DNA of 36,582 nt from Deltaproteobacteria bacterium (GCA_024276935.1 JAJRWH010000010.1:1-36582), one strand, 5' to 3'; positions 25,634-34,609 are shown, numbered from the stretch's first letter. Made by a program: numbers and translations. Notes: generated by a model not told the origin, from the sequence alone.

Positions 25634-25702
25634 GGAGTGAGAAGTGAGGTGTAAGGAGCGAACAGGATTTTTCACCTCACCCCTTACACCTCTCACTTCA
25701 CG
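25634..25702. repeat. Imperfect inverted repeat between hemE and hemH
   Basis: AGTGAGGTGTAAGGAG at 25643-25658 pairs imperfectly with the opposite-strand sequence of 25678-25697 (AGTGAGAGGTGTAAGGGG). A T-rich spacer near 25667-25672 lies between. Both arms are made of GTGAG- and GTAAGG-like purine units. In the hemE-hemH transcript this could fold into a long hairpin that tunes hemH expression or mRNA decay. It may equally be a simple-sequence spacer repeat. Confidence 0.5.
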
Positions 25703-26740
25703 CTACTTCTGACTCAGGCGGTGGACACATTCAACCATGTGGACCGCATTTTCAGGTGGTACGGTCGGAAGAATCCCATGGCCGAGATTGAAAATAAAAC
25801 CGGGTCGGCCGGCATTTTCATCAAGAATGCGTTGCACCTCTTTTTCGATGTAATCCTTGGGGGCGTAGAGTACCGTCGGATCGAGGTTCCCCTGAACCGC
25901 CACATCATCTCCAAGGATATCGCGTGCTTTGCCCAGATTGACATGCCAGTCAAGGCCCAGAACATCGGCACCGGCCTCCTTGACCAGTTCGAGCATGGTT
26001 CCGCCATTTTTAACAAAATAGATAACCGGAATCCCGTCGCGCTTGAGGCCGTTGATCAACTGCTTGACGTAGGGCAGGATATATTTTTCAAAATCGTGCG
26101 GGGCCAGCAAACCACCCCAGGTATCAAAAATCTGAATCGCCTGAGCACCGGCTTCGATCTGCATATTCAGATAACGCCGGTCCATCTCGGTGATTTTCTG
26201 CATCAGGGCATCGTAGAGGGGAAAGTCTGCATACATCATCTGCTTGAGGCTGGCAAAATCCTTCGACCCCTTGCCTTCGACCATATAGCAAGCCAGGGTG
26301 AACGGTGCACCGCCAAAACCGATCAGAGGGACACGCCCCTCAAACGCGGTCCGCAGACGCTTGATAATCGCAGGGACATAAGGTACTGCCTGGGACATAT
26401 CTTCAGGAACCACCAGGGCATCCACATCCGCAGCGGTCCGAACCGGCTTTTCGAAAACCGGACCAGGAACAAAATCGAGTGCCATCCCCATCGGTTCGAT
26501 GGGTGTTAAAATATCGGAGAAGAGGATCGCCGCATCGACATCAAGAATATCGATCGGCTGGATTGTTACCTCGGCAGCCCGAGCCGGATCCTTGCACAAA
26601 TCGAGAAAGGTTCCGCCTCCCTGAGCGCGAACATCCTTGTAGCATTGCAGATAACGTCCGGCCTGGCGCATCAACCAGACAGGGACACGCTCGACAGGCT
26701 GGCACCAGCAGGCTTTGAGAAAATCATATTCAGTGGTCAT
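25703..26740 (-). CDS. hemE: Uroporphyrinogen decarboxylase
   Basis: The 345-residue enzyme converts uroporphyrinogen III to coproporphyrinogen III. Clear motifs are PVWLMRQAGRYL near residue 20, ILFSDILTPIEPMGM, GFGGAPFTLACYMVEG, FDTWGGLLAP, and the C-terminal NLGHGILP. The length is standard. It lies 44 bases after the radical SAM gene that precedes it on this strand, and before hemH, so the three probably form one unit. Confidence 0.96.
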   Translation of the reverse strand: MTTEYDFLKACWCQPVERVPVWLMRQAGRYLQCYKDVRAQGGGTFLDLCKDPARAAEVTIQPIDILDVDAAILFSDILTPIEPMGMALDFVPGPVFEKPVRTAADVDALVVPEDMSQAVPYVPAIIKRLRTAFEGRVPLIGFGGAPFTLACYMVEGKGSKDFASLKQMMYADFPLYDALMQKITEMDRRYLNMQIEAGAQAIQIFDTWGGLLAPHDFEKYILPYVKQLINGLKRDGIPVIYFVKNGGTMLELVKEAGADVLGLDWHVNLGKARDILGDDVAVQGNLDPTVLYAPKDYIEKEVQRILDENAGRPGFIFNLGHGILPTVPPENAVHMVECVHRLSQK

Positions 26741-26784
26741 GGATTATTTATCTCCTGAGTTAATCATCGGTTTGAAATCAATTT

Positions 26785-27894
26785 TTATTTCGCGGGGTTC
26801 TCTTTGGCCTCAGACTCCAGACGCTTGCGAGTCCGCGGCGGAACATAATTGCAGAAGGGCTCTTCAGCCATATAGTCCCCGTAAACAGCATCGGCACGGG
26901 CCCGACAGCCTCCACAGATGTTGATAAATTCACATTCGCCACACTTGCCTTTGTATTCTTTAAAATTTCGCAGATCGTTAAAGGTCTTGCTGTTGAACCA
27001 GAGCTCCTTGAAGGGAATCTGTTTGACGTTACCGACGGATGAATGGAAGTAGGAGCAAGGCTTGAGGTTACCGAAACAATCGATAAGACAGATCGTCTGG
27101 GCCGCGATACACCCCTTACCACCGCCGGTTGAAAAAGTCAGACTGCGGCGTTTGAAATCAACGCCCTCAGCCTTGGCCATCTGCGGCACAATCCGGTAGT
27201 AGTGCGGTGCGCAGGTCGGACGCATCAGGATTTCGTCTTCGAGTTTTTCCTGTTCGTAGTGCCAGGCAAGAATCTCTTCATAATCATCGGCTGAAATCAG
27301 CTCACTCATGATCTCTTCGCCACGTCCGGTTGGCACGATCATGAACATGTACCAGGCCGTCGCACCAATGCTTTTTGCCAATTTGAAAGTGGCTCCGATA
27401 TCCTGCTGATTGCGCTTGGTAAAGGACGAGTTGACCAAAAACTTGATCCCGTTGCGCCTGAGGGTTTCGGCACCACGAATCGTCCCCTCAAAAGCCCCTT
27501 CACTACTGCGAAAGTTATCGTGAATTTCCGCTGTTGAGCCATCAAGAGACAGGGAAACCATTTTGATATCGGCCTTTTTCATTTTGGCACAGACATCATC
27601 GGTAATCAGGGTGCCGTTGGTTGCCATACACATGCGCAACCCCTTGCTGGTCCCATATTCAGCAATGTCAAAGATATCTTCACGTAACAACGGCTCGCCA
27701 CCAGAGAGCACCATCACCGGCTGGCTGACCTCACAGATATCATCGATCAGCTTGAAGGCTTCTGCGGTGTTGAAATCACCTGCGGCGGCACTCATGTCGG
27801 AAGAGCAACGACAATGGACACAATTCAGGTTGCAACGCTGGGTCGACTCCCAGGCGATCCACTTGGGGATAAATTTTTCTTCTGTTGAACTCAT
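26785..27894 (-). CDS. Radical SAM/SPASM protein, AhbD/NirJ-like
   Basis: The 369-residue protein has C21-x3-C25-x2-C28 (CNLNCVHC) followed by LSGGEPLLR, and a Cys-rich SPASM tail ([25 protein letters not shown], then FCNYVPP) for extra iron-sulfur clusters. The segment [12 protein letters not shown] is shared, as I recall, with AhbC, AhbD and NirJ, which decarboxylate or oxidise porphyrin side chains. Position next to hemE and hemH supports a heme role, yet the standard route is already encoded here. I chose ATG at 27894 with GGGAG 5 bases upstream; 27906 is possible. Assignment to AhbD rather than another SPASM family is likely, not certain. Confidence 0.75.
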   Translation of the reverse strand: MSSTEEKFIPKWIAWESTQRCNLNCVHCRCSSDMSAAAGDFNTAEAFKLIDDICEVSQPVMVLSGGEPLLREDIFDIAEYGTSKGLRMCMATNGTLITDDVCAKMKKADIKMVSLSLDGSTAEIHDNFRSSEGAFEGTIRGAETLRRNGIKFLVNSSFTKRNQQDIGATFKLAKSIGATAWYMFMIVPTGRGEEIMSELISADDYEEILAWHYEQEKLEDEILMRPTCAPHYYRIVPQMAKAEGVDFKRRSLTFSTGGGKGCIAAQTICLIDCFGNLKPCSYFHSSVGNVKQIPFKELWFNSKTFNDLRNFKEYKGKCGECEFINICGGCRARADAVYGDYMAEEPFCNYVPPRTRKRLESEAKENPAK

Positions 27895-28053
27895 GCGGTC
27901 TCCCATCCGGAATACCCCTCCACAACTCCCCCATTTTACGCCGGAAGAGTCAGTTAAGACAATTGGATGAGAATACACCAGACAGGGGGACAAACTCAAG
28001 CAGGATCAGGGGGAGGAATTACCCCTTCTGCCAGGAATCTTTCGTTGAAAAAA

Positions 28054-28092
28054 CAGAGCCCGGCGTGACACATCAGGTCACGCCGGGCTCTG
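28054..28092 (-). terminator. Strong terminator after the nitronate monooxygenase-like gene
   Basis: A perfect 16-bp stem (CAGAGCCCGGCGTGAC, 28054-28069, with its complement at 28077-28092) has a 7-base loop. On the minus strand it is followed by TTTTTT. It ends the transcript of the gene at 28118-29197. Confidence 0.92.
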
Positions 28093-28117
28093 AAAAGAAC
28101 CGAATTAAACATCAAAT

Positions 28118-29197
28118 TCAACCCGCAGCACGCTCCTCCTGCGGAAACAACTCTTCAAATATGTCCGCTACAGTTCCGATATGATCTGATTTCCAGGCAT
28201 TTGTCCCGCAGAAAACCAGACCGGTCTCGATATCACCACGCTGGGCACGATCAAGCGCGGTCACAATGCAAAAACGTTCCTGACATTCCTTATAGGCACA
28301 TTTTTTCAGGCAGTTGAGCGGGCAACGAACATTCTTGTCGAGATCATGTTGACGGACCGCAGCAACGTTACTGACCAGGGCCCGTCCCGGCAATCCCGCC
28401 GGGCTCATCACCAGGCCGATATCCTCCTGCTTGCACTGAAGATACGCCTGTTTGAATGCATCTTCGGCGTCGCATTCTTCCGTACAGACAAAACGACTCG
28501 CCATCTGCACCCCATCTGCTCCCTGAGCCAGAGCCTGCTGTAAATCAGCCCGATCCCAGATACCGCCTGCGGCAATGACCGGGATGTCGAGGTTCCACTG
28601 GTCCTGAAAATACTTTTTTACGCCCCGCACCGTTGCGTACTGATCATAGTCACCATTGGCGATCTTCTCCATCTTTTCACCAAGGTGCCCGCCTGCGGTA
28701 TCAGGGTCTTCAACCACGACAGCATCAGGCAAACGATCAAAACCCTTGTGCCACTTGCGGGCAATTAGTTGCGCCGCCTTGACCGAAGAGACAATCGGAA
28801 CCAACGCCACGTCAGGGTAATCAGCTGTCAAACCGGGAAGGTTGAGTGGCAAACCGGCCCCACTGACAATCAACTGTGCTCCCCCTTCGCAAGAGGCCCG
28901 AATCGCCTCATCATAATTGCTGACCGCAACCATGCAGTTGACCCCGATGACGCCATCCGGGGCAATCGCACGAGCTTTGGCCAACTCGGTCAACAGGGCC
29001 TCACGATCGGCCTTGTAGTAATTTTTGCCATTAAACAGACCACTGTTAAGAGCCAGGCCCGCAGCGGCAACCAACCCCACTCCACCGGCTTTGGCAACAT
29101 GGCCAGCCAACCGGTGGCCGGAAACCCGCACCCCCATGCCTCCCTGAATAACCGGAAACCGCGTACTATGTCGTCCAATCGTTAAACTCACAGTCAT
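28118..29197 (-). CDS. Nitronate monooxygenase-family (NPD) flavoprotein with a Cys cluster
   Basis: The 359-residue TIM-barrel protein has the FMN-binding course of the 2-nitropropane dioxygenase group: FPVIQGGMGVRVSG at the start, VVVEDPDTAGGHLG with a candidate catalytic His (H171), PVIAAGGIWDRADLQQALAQGADGVQMASRF. After residue 290 it has C292, C296, C300, C305 and C310 (CPLNCLKKCAYKECQERFC), not part of the basic family. That could hold an Fe-S cluster. The true substrate is unknown; many relatives are not nitronate oxidases. The ATG has AGGAG-like sequence upstream (gcaaggagcagg). Confidence 0.8.
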   Translation of the reverse strand: MTVSLTIGRHSTRFPVIQGGMGVRVSGHRLAGHVAKAGGVGLVAAAGLALNSGLFNGKNYYKADREALLTELAKARAIAPDGVIGVNCMVAVSNYDEAIRASCEGGAQLIVSGAGLPLNLPGLTADYPDVALVPIVSSVKAAQLIARKWHKGFDRLPDAVVVEDPDTAGGHLGEKMEKIANGDYDQYATVRGVKKYFQDQWNLDIPVIAAGGIWDRADLQQALAQGADGVQMASRFVCTEECDAEDAFKQAYLQCKQEDIGLVMSPAGLPGRALVSNVAAVRQHDLDKNVRCPLNCLKKCAYKECQERFCIVTALDRAQRGDIETGLVFCGTNAWKSDHIGTVADIFEELFPQEERAAG

Positions 29198-29317
29198 ACC
29201 TGCTCCTTGCGTAATATTTTCTCAACGCCTATTCTAACAGAGCAATCTACGCTGCAACTGTAATAATTGTGTAAAACCACCCTGATCCTGGCCCCTGAAA
29301 AGGTACAGAAATAAGCC

Positions 29318-30277
29318 ATGAAGCTCTTTCGACGTATGTTTCATCCCCTGATAACCTTTATCGGCGTTCAGCTGTTATGGATTGTTTTGCTGGTCGGCTG
29401 GATCTACTGGTTCCTGGGCCGCCATCAGCAACTCAAAGAATTGGCCGAACGTTATCAGACGGTTCTGCTCCCGCAAAAAACCGACTGGCTAATTCTGACC
29501 GAAGGGATTGTGTTACTGGTGGCGATCCTGGCTGGAATCTACGTCATCTTTATCTACTGGCGTCGCCAGGCTTCTCTTTACCGCGCCCAACACAACTTTA
29601 TCGCCCAGGTCAGTCACGAATTGAAATCGCCGCTGGCCTCACTGCAGCTGCACCTTGAAACCATTGAGATGCGCCAGCCAGAACCACAACAGTTGCAGCA
29701 TTTTGTCCAGCTTATGCAAGGCGACACCGAACGGCTCAACAATCTGATTACCAACCTGCTGACCGCCAGTAAACTTGAACATCGCGACACCACCATCAAC
29801 CTGGAACCGGGTAATCTTTCAGCCACCCTTGAAAACTGGTTAGAGCGAAAGAAAACCATGTTCCCACCAGAAGGCCAACTGAGTTGGCACCTGGAACCAG
29901 ACATCCGTACCTACTTTGACAAGGAAGCCATGGAGACGGTACTGCGCAACCTGCTGGAAAATGCCATCCTTTATGCCGACGGCCCACCACAGGTTCGAGT
30001 CGAGTTGAAACGTCATGCCAACTTTGCCCTGCTCAGTGTTGCCGACAAGGGGCATGGCATTGATCCTCGTTTACACAAAAAGATTTTCCGCATGTTTTAC
30101 CGGGCTCGTATCTCCGGCAAAACAATCCGTGGCAGTGGTCTCGGCCTTTTCATTGTTCGCTCGATCCTGCGGCGCCACAAAGGCAAGGTATGGGTCCAGA
30201 GTGAAGGACCTGGCAAGGGCGCAACGTTTTTCCTCCGCCTGCCATTACAAAACCTAGAGACAGAAGAAAACCCATGA
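29318..30277 (+). CDS. Membrane sensor histidine kinase
   Basis: The 319-residue kinase has two membrane helices (about 12-33 and 58-81) with a short periplasmic loop (about 25 residues), so the input domain is minimal. The H-box is FIAQVSHELKSPLASLQ with H100 as phosphorylation site. The N-box is NLLENAILYA, the G1 box DKGHGID, and the G2 box GSGLGLFIV. It overlaps its response regulator by 4 bases (ATGA). The signal is not evident from sequence. Confidence 0.95.
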   Translation: MKLFRRMFHPLITFIGVQLLWIVLLVGWIYWFLGRHQQLKELAERYQTVLLPQKTDWLILTEGIVLLVAILAGIYVIFIYWRRQASLYRAQHNFIAQVSHELKSPLASLQLHLETIEMRQPEPQQLQHFVQLMQGDTERLNNLITNLLTASKLEHRDTTINLEPGNLSATLENWLERKKTMFPPEGQLSWHLEPDIRTYFDKEAMETVLRNLLENAILYADGPPQVRVELKRHANFALLSVADKGHGIDPRLHKKIFRMFYRARISGKTIRGSGLGLFIVRSILRRHKGKVWVQSEGPGKGATFFLRLPLQNLETEENP

Positions 30278-30978
30278 TGACACCAGGCCAAACCAGTATA
30301 CTGCTGGTTGAAGATGAACCGCATATTGCAGAAGGAATTCTTTTCAACCTGGAGGCAGAAGGCTATCGTTCAGTACACTGTCTCAGTGCTGAAGAAGCCA
30401 TCACCAAACTGGATACCGACTCTTTTGATCTGCTGGTTCTTGATATCATGCTGCCCGGTATCGATGGTCTGGAACTCTGTCGTCGCTTGCGTAAATCCGG
30501 ATCAGACCTGCCAATTCTGATGCTGACAGCACGGGGTGATGAAGTTGACCGGGTCGCAGGGCTCAGTGCAGGGGCCGATGACTACCTGACCAAACCCTTC
30601 AGCCTTAAAGAGTTTCTCCTGCGCGTCAAGGCCTTGCTACGCCGCAGCCGCCCAACCCGTGCCGAGAAAACAACCTATACTTTCGGAGATAATCTGATCG
30701 ATCTGGCTGAACGCCGTGCAATAACCGCGACAGCTCAGATCGAATTGACCGAACTCGAAGTCAAGATGCTGGAGCTCTTTTTCAGTCGCGAGGGCAAGGT
30801 CATCAGCCGGGGGGAATTGCTGCAAACGGTGTGGGGAATGTCCCCCGATACCGAAACACGAACTCTGGATAATTTCATTGTGCGCCTGCGTAAATACTTT
30901 GAAACCGATCCGACCCATCCTGATCATTTCAAAACAGTCCGGGGGCGCGGCTACCGTTTTATCCGCGAAAAATCCTGA
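30274..30978 (+). CDS. OmpR/PhoB-family response regulator
   Basis: The 234-residue regulator has a receiver domain with the acidic pair E13-D14, phospho-acceptor D57 (LLVLDIMLPGIDG), T83-like position in LTARG, and Lys in TKPFS. A winged-helix DNA-binding domain follows (TELEVKMLELFFSREGKVISRGELLQTVWG, ending VRGRGYRFIRE). Paired with the kinase upstream. Targets cannot be identified here. It is convergent with the maturase gene. Confidence 0.95.
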   Translation: MMTPGQTSILLVEDEPHIAEGILFNLEAEGYRSVHCLSAEEAITKLDTDSFDLLVLDIMLPGIDGLELCRRLRKSGSDLPILMLTARGDEVDRVAGLSAGADDYLTKPFSLKEFLLRVKALLRRSRPTRAEKTTYTFGDNLIDLAERRAITATAQIELTELEVKMLELFFSREGKVISRGELLQTVWGMSPDTETRTLDNFIVRLRKYFETDPTHPDHFKTVRGRGYRFIREKS

Positions 30979-30990
30979 GCGGGAGACGGC

Positions 30991-32325
30991 TCAACGCAGG
31001 CACTGAAACAGCCCCATGCACCAAAGACAACTGCCGCAGGGCTCCTGATTGATGTGGCAATCCTGCTCAAACTCATCGGTCTGGATATAATCACAGGGAG
31101 CCAGGCCACACCCTGCACAGTAAGGATAATCGTAGCCTGTCACATTGTCGCGAAAGGTTTTGAACGCTGACGAATTCCAGATTTCAAGAATCGACTGCTC
31201 GTTCAGATTTCCAAAAACCTTCGGTTTGACCATCTGCTGCCAGCCACTGGCAAAACAGTGGTAGCCGTGCCAGAGAAAATAGCAGGGGTGCACATCTCCC
31301 TGCCAGGAGATAAACGCACTGCCATCTTCAACAAATTCACAACGACGATTCTCTTTGAGAACCACCTGGGGCAGTTCAAGGTCCAGACCGGTGGCATGAG
31401 CAACCTGCTCGGCACGTGAAAATACCTCGGCCACGCGATCAAGCCAGTGGGCATCAATCTGGAACAGTTTTTTCAAATCGAGATAAACCTCCTGCTCCTG
31501 TGCCTCGGCCTTCAATCTTTCGACATAGTCGACCACTCTTTGTTCGGCAGCACTCTTGCTGTAGTTCCAGAGCACCCGGGGGTAAAGATCGATATCAACC
31601 CCATCTGCCGCTGCAATTTTTCGCCACTTCTGCAACAATTCAATCGCCTGCCCGGAGCAGGATTCATAGACCATTTCATTGAGATGGGTGGCGTCATAAG
31701 GCAATACATGGGTGACCAGAGCAAAGGTTGCTCCCCGGCTCGCGGCCCACTGCAATGTGTCGGGAAGTTCCGTCAGATTACTGCGCATCACCACAATTTC
31801 GACGCCGATTTCAAACTGCGATCGGCCCAGCTCTGTCCGCGCTTTTGTCAGGGCTGAAAAGGCCTGGCTCAGGTCAGATATTTCGACCCCTTCACGCATC
31901 TGTTTCAATTTTTCAGGAGTCAGGGTGTCAACCGAAAGGCAGATCCGATCAAGCCCGGCAGCAAGAAGAGAAAAGGCACGTTGTTCATCAAGAAGCAAAC
32001 CATTGGATTGAAAACCGACCCAGCTTCCAGACGACATCGTCTCTTTTGCGGTGGCAATGAACGATTCGAGTTCCGGGTGAAGCAGGGGTTCGCCAACACC
32101 GTTGAGAATCAGGGCTTCGGCACGCGACAATCCAGGCGTGAGCCCCTTGAAGGTCGCCGGGGACATCATCCCCTCGGTAATGCCGCAATCCGCCGTTTGC
32201 TTGACACACATGGCACAGCCCAGATTGCACTGGGTTGTTGTCTCGACAAACAGTTTGCTGGGATAACTTCTGAGAACCGGTGCCAGAAGACTCTCATGTT
32301 GTTCAGATTCAGGCTGCTGATGCAT
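30991..32325 (-). CDS. Radical SAM maturase of tungsten-cofactor oxidoreductases
   Basis: The 444-residue protein has C33-x3-C37-x2-C40 (CNLGCAMC), ILNGVGEPLLHPEL in place of the GGEP motif, and a Cys-rich C-terminal part. The latter includes YPYCAGCGLAPCDYI and CHINQEPCGSCLWCMGLFQC, fitting SPASM-type auxiliary clusters. This matches the family I know as tungsten cofactor oxidoreductase radical SAM maturase, found beside AOR genes. It is divergent from the AOR gene here. The modification it makes is not known to me. I chose ATG at 32325, with GGGAGG 7 bases upstream; the frame opens at TTG 32367. Confidence 0.85.
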   Translation of the reverse strand: MHQQPESEQHESLLAPVLRSYPSKLFVETTTQCNLGCAMCVKQTADCGITEGMMSPATFKGLTPGLSRAEALILNGVGEPLLHPELESFIATAKETMSSGSWVGFQSNGLLLDEQRAFSLLAAGLDRICLSVDTLTPEKLKQMREGVEISDLSQAFSALTKARTELGRSQFEIGVEIVVMRSNLTELPDTLQWAASRGATFALVTHVLPYDATHLNEMVYESCSGQAIELLQKWRKIAAADGVDIDLYPRVLWNYSKSAAEQRVVDYVERLKAEAQEQEVYLDLKKLFQIDAHWLDRVAEVFSRAEQVAHATGLDLELPQVVLKENRRCEFVEDGSAFISWQGDVHPCYFLWHGYHCFASGWQQMVKPKVFGNLNEQSILEIWNSSAFKTFRDNVTGYDYPYCAGCGLAPCDYIQTDEFEQDCHINQEPCGSCLWCMGLFQCLR

Positions 32326-32672
32326 TCTGTAACCTCCCGCCAGAGACAACTCTTCCGCCACTCCCAACAGGTAGAGCCCGGAAAAGCGCGATGAATCCTT
32401 TATAAACTAACACATTTTACGGGTTCACTCCGCCTGTCCTTCGTCAACAATTCACACAGATATCTTCTGCGCATAGTTCAGGATAAAGAAAGAATTGTTG
32501 TTATCATTAAAAAAATGTCGGCATTTTCTTCCGGGTGCGATATTATTTACCGGTTTCCTCAAGGCCAATCAGGTTTCAGGTTGCTGACGATCTGTTCAGA
32601 AACCTGCGTATCATGTCATTGCCATAGATCAAAACAGCATGCTTTACACTCAAACAAAGTAAAGGAGACACT
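32326..32672. other. Divergent promoter region of maturase and AOR
   Basis: This stretch must hold the promoters of both genes; no coding sequence is convincing. Two dyads are seen: AACAATTC (32446-32453) with GAATTGTT (32492-32499), and CAGGTTTC (32570-32577) with GAAACCTG (32599-32606). The second could form an 8-bp hairpin in the AOR leader. The AOR ribosome site is AAAGGAG at about 32660. I see no ModE-box-like CGTTATATA half-sites here, unlike upstream of the ModE-like gene. Confidence 0.45.
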
Positions 32673-34415
32673 ATGGACAAGATTCTCAGAATCAACATGG
32701 GTGCCGCAGGAGGACCTCAACAAAGCATTGAAAAGGCTGGGGAATTTGCCGCACTCGGCGGCAGGGCAACCACCTCGACAATCGTCGGCAAAGAGGTACC
32801 ACCCGACTGTCATCCCCTGGGGGCCGAAAACAAACTGGTCTTTGCTCCGGGAATGCTCAGTGGAAGTGCTGCCGCAATCTCAGGCCGGATCTCGGTGGGC
32901 TGCAAAAGCCCGTTGACCGGCGGGATAAAAGAATCCAATGCCGGGGGCCAGGCCGCCCAGGTCCTCGCCCGTCTGGGCTATGCTGCTATCATCATCGAAG
33001 GTCAACCCCAGGGAGATGACCTTTACAAAATACATATCAACAAGGACCAGGTAACCATCAGCGTCGACAACAGTTTGAAACTGCTCGACAACTATCCCCT
33101 GATTGACAAGCTCAAACAGGAATATGGCGACAAGGTGGCCTACATCTCTATCGGCAGTGCCGGTGAACGGATGTTTGCCGCGGCCTCGATTGCCTGCACC
33201 GATCCGGAACTGCGCCCGACCCGCCACTGTGGCCGCGGAGGCGTCGGAGCTGTCATGGGCTCCAAACGGATCAAGGCGATTATTCTTGATGATCAGGGCT
33301 GTGAAAATCGGCAACCCAAAGATGCCGACAAGTTCAAGGCGGCCAATCGCGCATTTGTCGAGGGGATCCGCAAGCATCCGGTGGCTGGTGAGGGCCTGCC
33401 TGCCTACGGGACCAACGTTTTGACCAACGTACTAAATGAAGCAGGTGGTTACCCGACCCGCAATTTCAAAACCGGCCAGTTTGAAGACGCCACCAGCATC
33501 AGCGGTGAAACCCAGGCTGCCCTTGAAATCGAACGGGGAGGAAGCGCCACTCACGGCTGCCATCGCGGCTGCGTCATCCAGTGTTCGGGGATTTATCACG
33601 ACAAACAGGGCAAGTATCTGACCAAACAACCAGAGTATGAAACGGTCTGGTCCCATGGTGGACACTGCGGCATCAGCGATCTGGATGCCATTGCAACCCT
33701 CGATTACTGGGATGACAATATCGGCCTTGATACCATTGAAATGGGCGTTGCTGTCGGCGTTGCCATGGAAGGTGGTCTGCTCGAATTTGGCGATAGTGAA
33801 GGAGCGATCCGTCTGGTGCGCGATGAAGTCGGCAAAGGGACTCCGCTGGGAAGAATCCTGGGTAACGGGGCCGCATTCACCGGCAAGGCTTTTGCTGTTG
33901 AGCGGGTGCCGGTCGTCAAAAATCAGGCCTTGCCCGCCTACGATCCACGAACCGTTCAGGGGATCGGTGTCACTTACGCAACCAGCACTCAAGGGGCCGA
34001 CCATACCGCAGGCTATGCGGTCGCCACCAACATTCTCAAAGTCGGGGGCGATGTCGATCCCCTGAAACCGGAAGGCCAGATCGAGCTGTCCCGCAACCTG
34101 CAAATTGCCACTACGGCAATCGATTCAACCGGGCTCTGCCTCTTCATTGCCTTCCCGATTCTCGATCAGCCAGAAACCTTCCAGGCCATGCTGGACCTGC
34201 TGGGATCTTTTTACGGGATCGAGATGACCGGCGACGATGTTGTTGCCCTGGGACAGAAAGTTCTGTCTCTGGAGCGTGACTTCAACAAGAAAGCAGGTTT
34301 CGGTCCTGAAGATGACCGGCTGCCCCGCTTTTTCAGCTCAGAACCCCTTCCCCCACACAACATCAGCTTTCAGGTTCCAGACGAGGAACTGGATCAGCTC
34401 TACAACTGGGACTGA
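32673..34415 (+). CDS. aor: Tungsten-containing aldehyde:ferredoxin oxidoreductase
   Basis: The 580-residue enzyme starts MDKILRINMG and has the AOR N-terminal course (FAPGMLSGSAAAISGR, NAGGQAAQVLARLGYAAIIIEG). The DYWDDNIGLDTIE and IDSTGLC blocks also fit. The 4Fe-4S ligands are C296, C300, C304 and C489. The first two are three residues apart (C-x3-C-x3-C), one more than the CxxCxxxC of Pyrococcus AOR. The family oxidises aldehydes to acids with a bis-pyranopterin W cofactor. ATG 32673 has AGGAG upstream. The maturase is divergent and a carrier system follows. Confidence 0.92.
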   Translation: MDKILRINMGAAGGPQQSIEKAGEFAALGGRATTSTIVGKEVPPDCHPLGAENKLVFAPGMLSGSAAAISGRISVGCKSPLTGGIKESNAGGQAAQVLARLGYAAIIIEGQPQGDDLYKIHINKDQVTISVDNSLKLLDNYPLIDKLKQEYGDKVAYISIGSAGERMFAAASIACTDPELRPTRHCGRGGVGAVMGSKRIKAIILDDQGCENRQPKDADKFKAANRAFVEGIRKHPVAGEGLPAYGTNVLTNVLNEAGGYPTRNFKTGQFEDATSISGETQAALEIERGGSATHGCHRGCVIQCSGIYHDKQGKYLTKQPEYETVWSHGGHCGISDLDAIATLDYWDDNIGLDTIEMGVAVGVAMEGGLLEFGDSEGAIRLVRDEVGKGTPLGRILGNGAAFTGKAFAVERVPVVKNQALPAYDPRTVQGIGVTYATSTQGADHTAGYAVATNILKVGGDVDPLKPEGQIELSRNLQIATTAIDSTGLCLFIAFPILDQPETFQAMLDLLGSFYGIEMTGDDVVALGQKVLSLERDFNKKAGFGPEDDRLPRFFSSEPLPPHNISFQVPDEELDQLYNWD

Positions 34416-34430
34416 CCGCTCATAAAGAGA

Positions 34431-34458
34431 AGAGAGGGGCCCGAATCCGGGCCTCTCT
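34431..34458 (+). terminator. Hairpin after the AOR gene
   Basis: AGAGAGG (34431-34437) pairs with CCTCTCT (34452-34458), and CCCG with CGGG inside, leaving a 2-base bulge and an AATC loop. There is no T-run after it, so it may be a partial terminator or mRNA-stabilising end rather than a full stop. Confidence 0.4.
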
Positions 34459-34467
34459 CCACTAACC

Positions 34468-34609
34468 GCAGGGTGTTGAAAAACGTTTTCGAGGCCGCGA
34501 GTGCAAGGCAAAAATTGTCGAAAAAGCGCAGTTTACACCCAGTAAATGAGCATTTTGAGGCAATTTTTAACACCGCAATCGCAACGCAGATAGTTTTTCA
34601 ACAGCCTGC
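34468..34609. mobile_element. MITE-like element with 17-base terminal inverted repeats
   Basis: The left end is GCAGGGTGTTGAAAAAC (34468-34484). The right end, read on the other strand, is GCAGGCTGTTGAAAAAC (34593-34609), 16 of 17 matching. Inside, AAAAATTG-like and CAATTTTT-like arms and an AGTTTAC/GTAAA dyad give a largely self-complementary 142-base unit with no gene. I associate these ends with small repeats dispersed in Geobacter-type genomes. No clear target-site duplication is seen. It lies between aor and the 34626 gene, so the aor transcript may be processed or attenuated there. Confidence 0.75.

Noticed and set aside
32515-32916. 133-codon plus-strand frame overlapping the AOR start
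   Set aside because: It overlaps the AOR N-terminus in another frame and has no family features; the AOR reading is certain.
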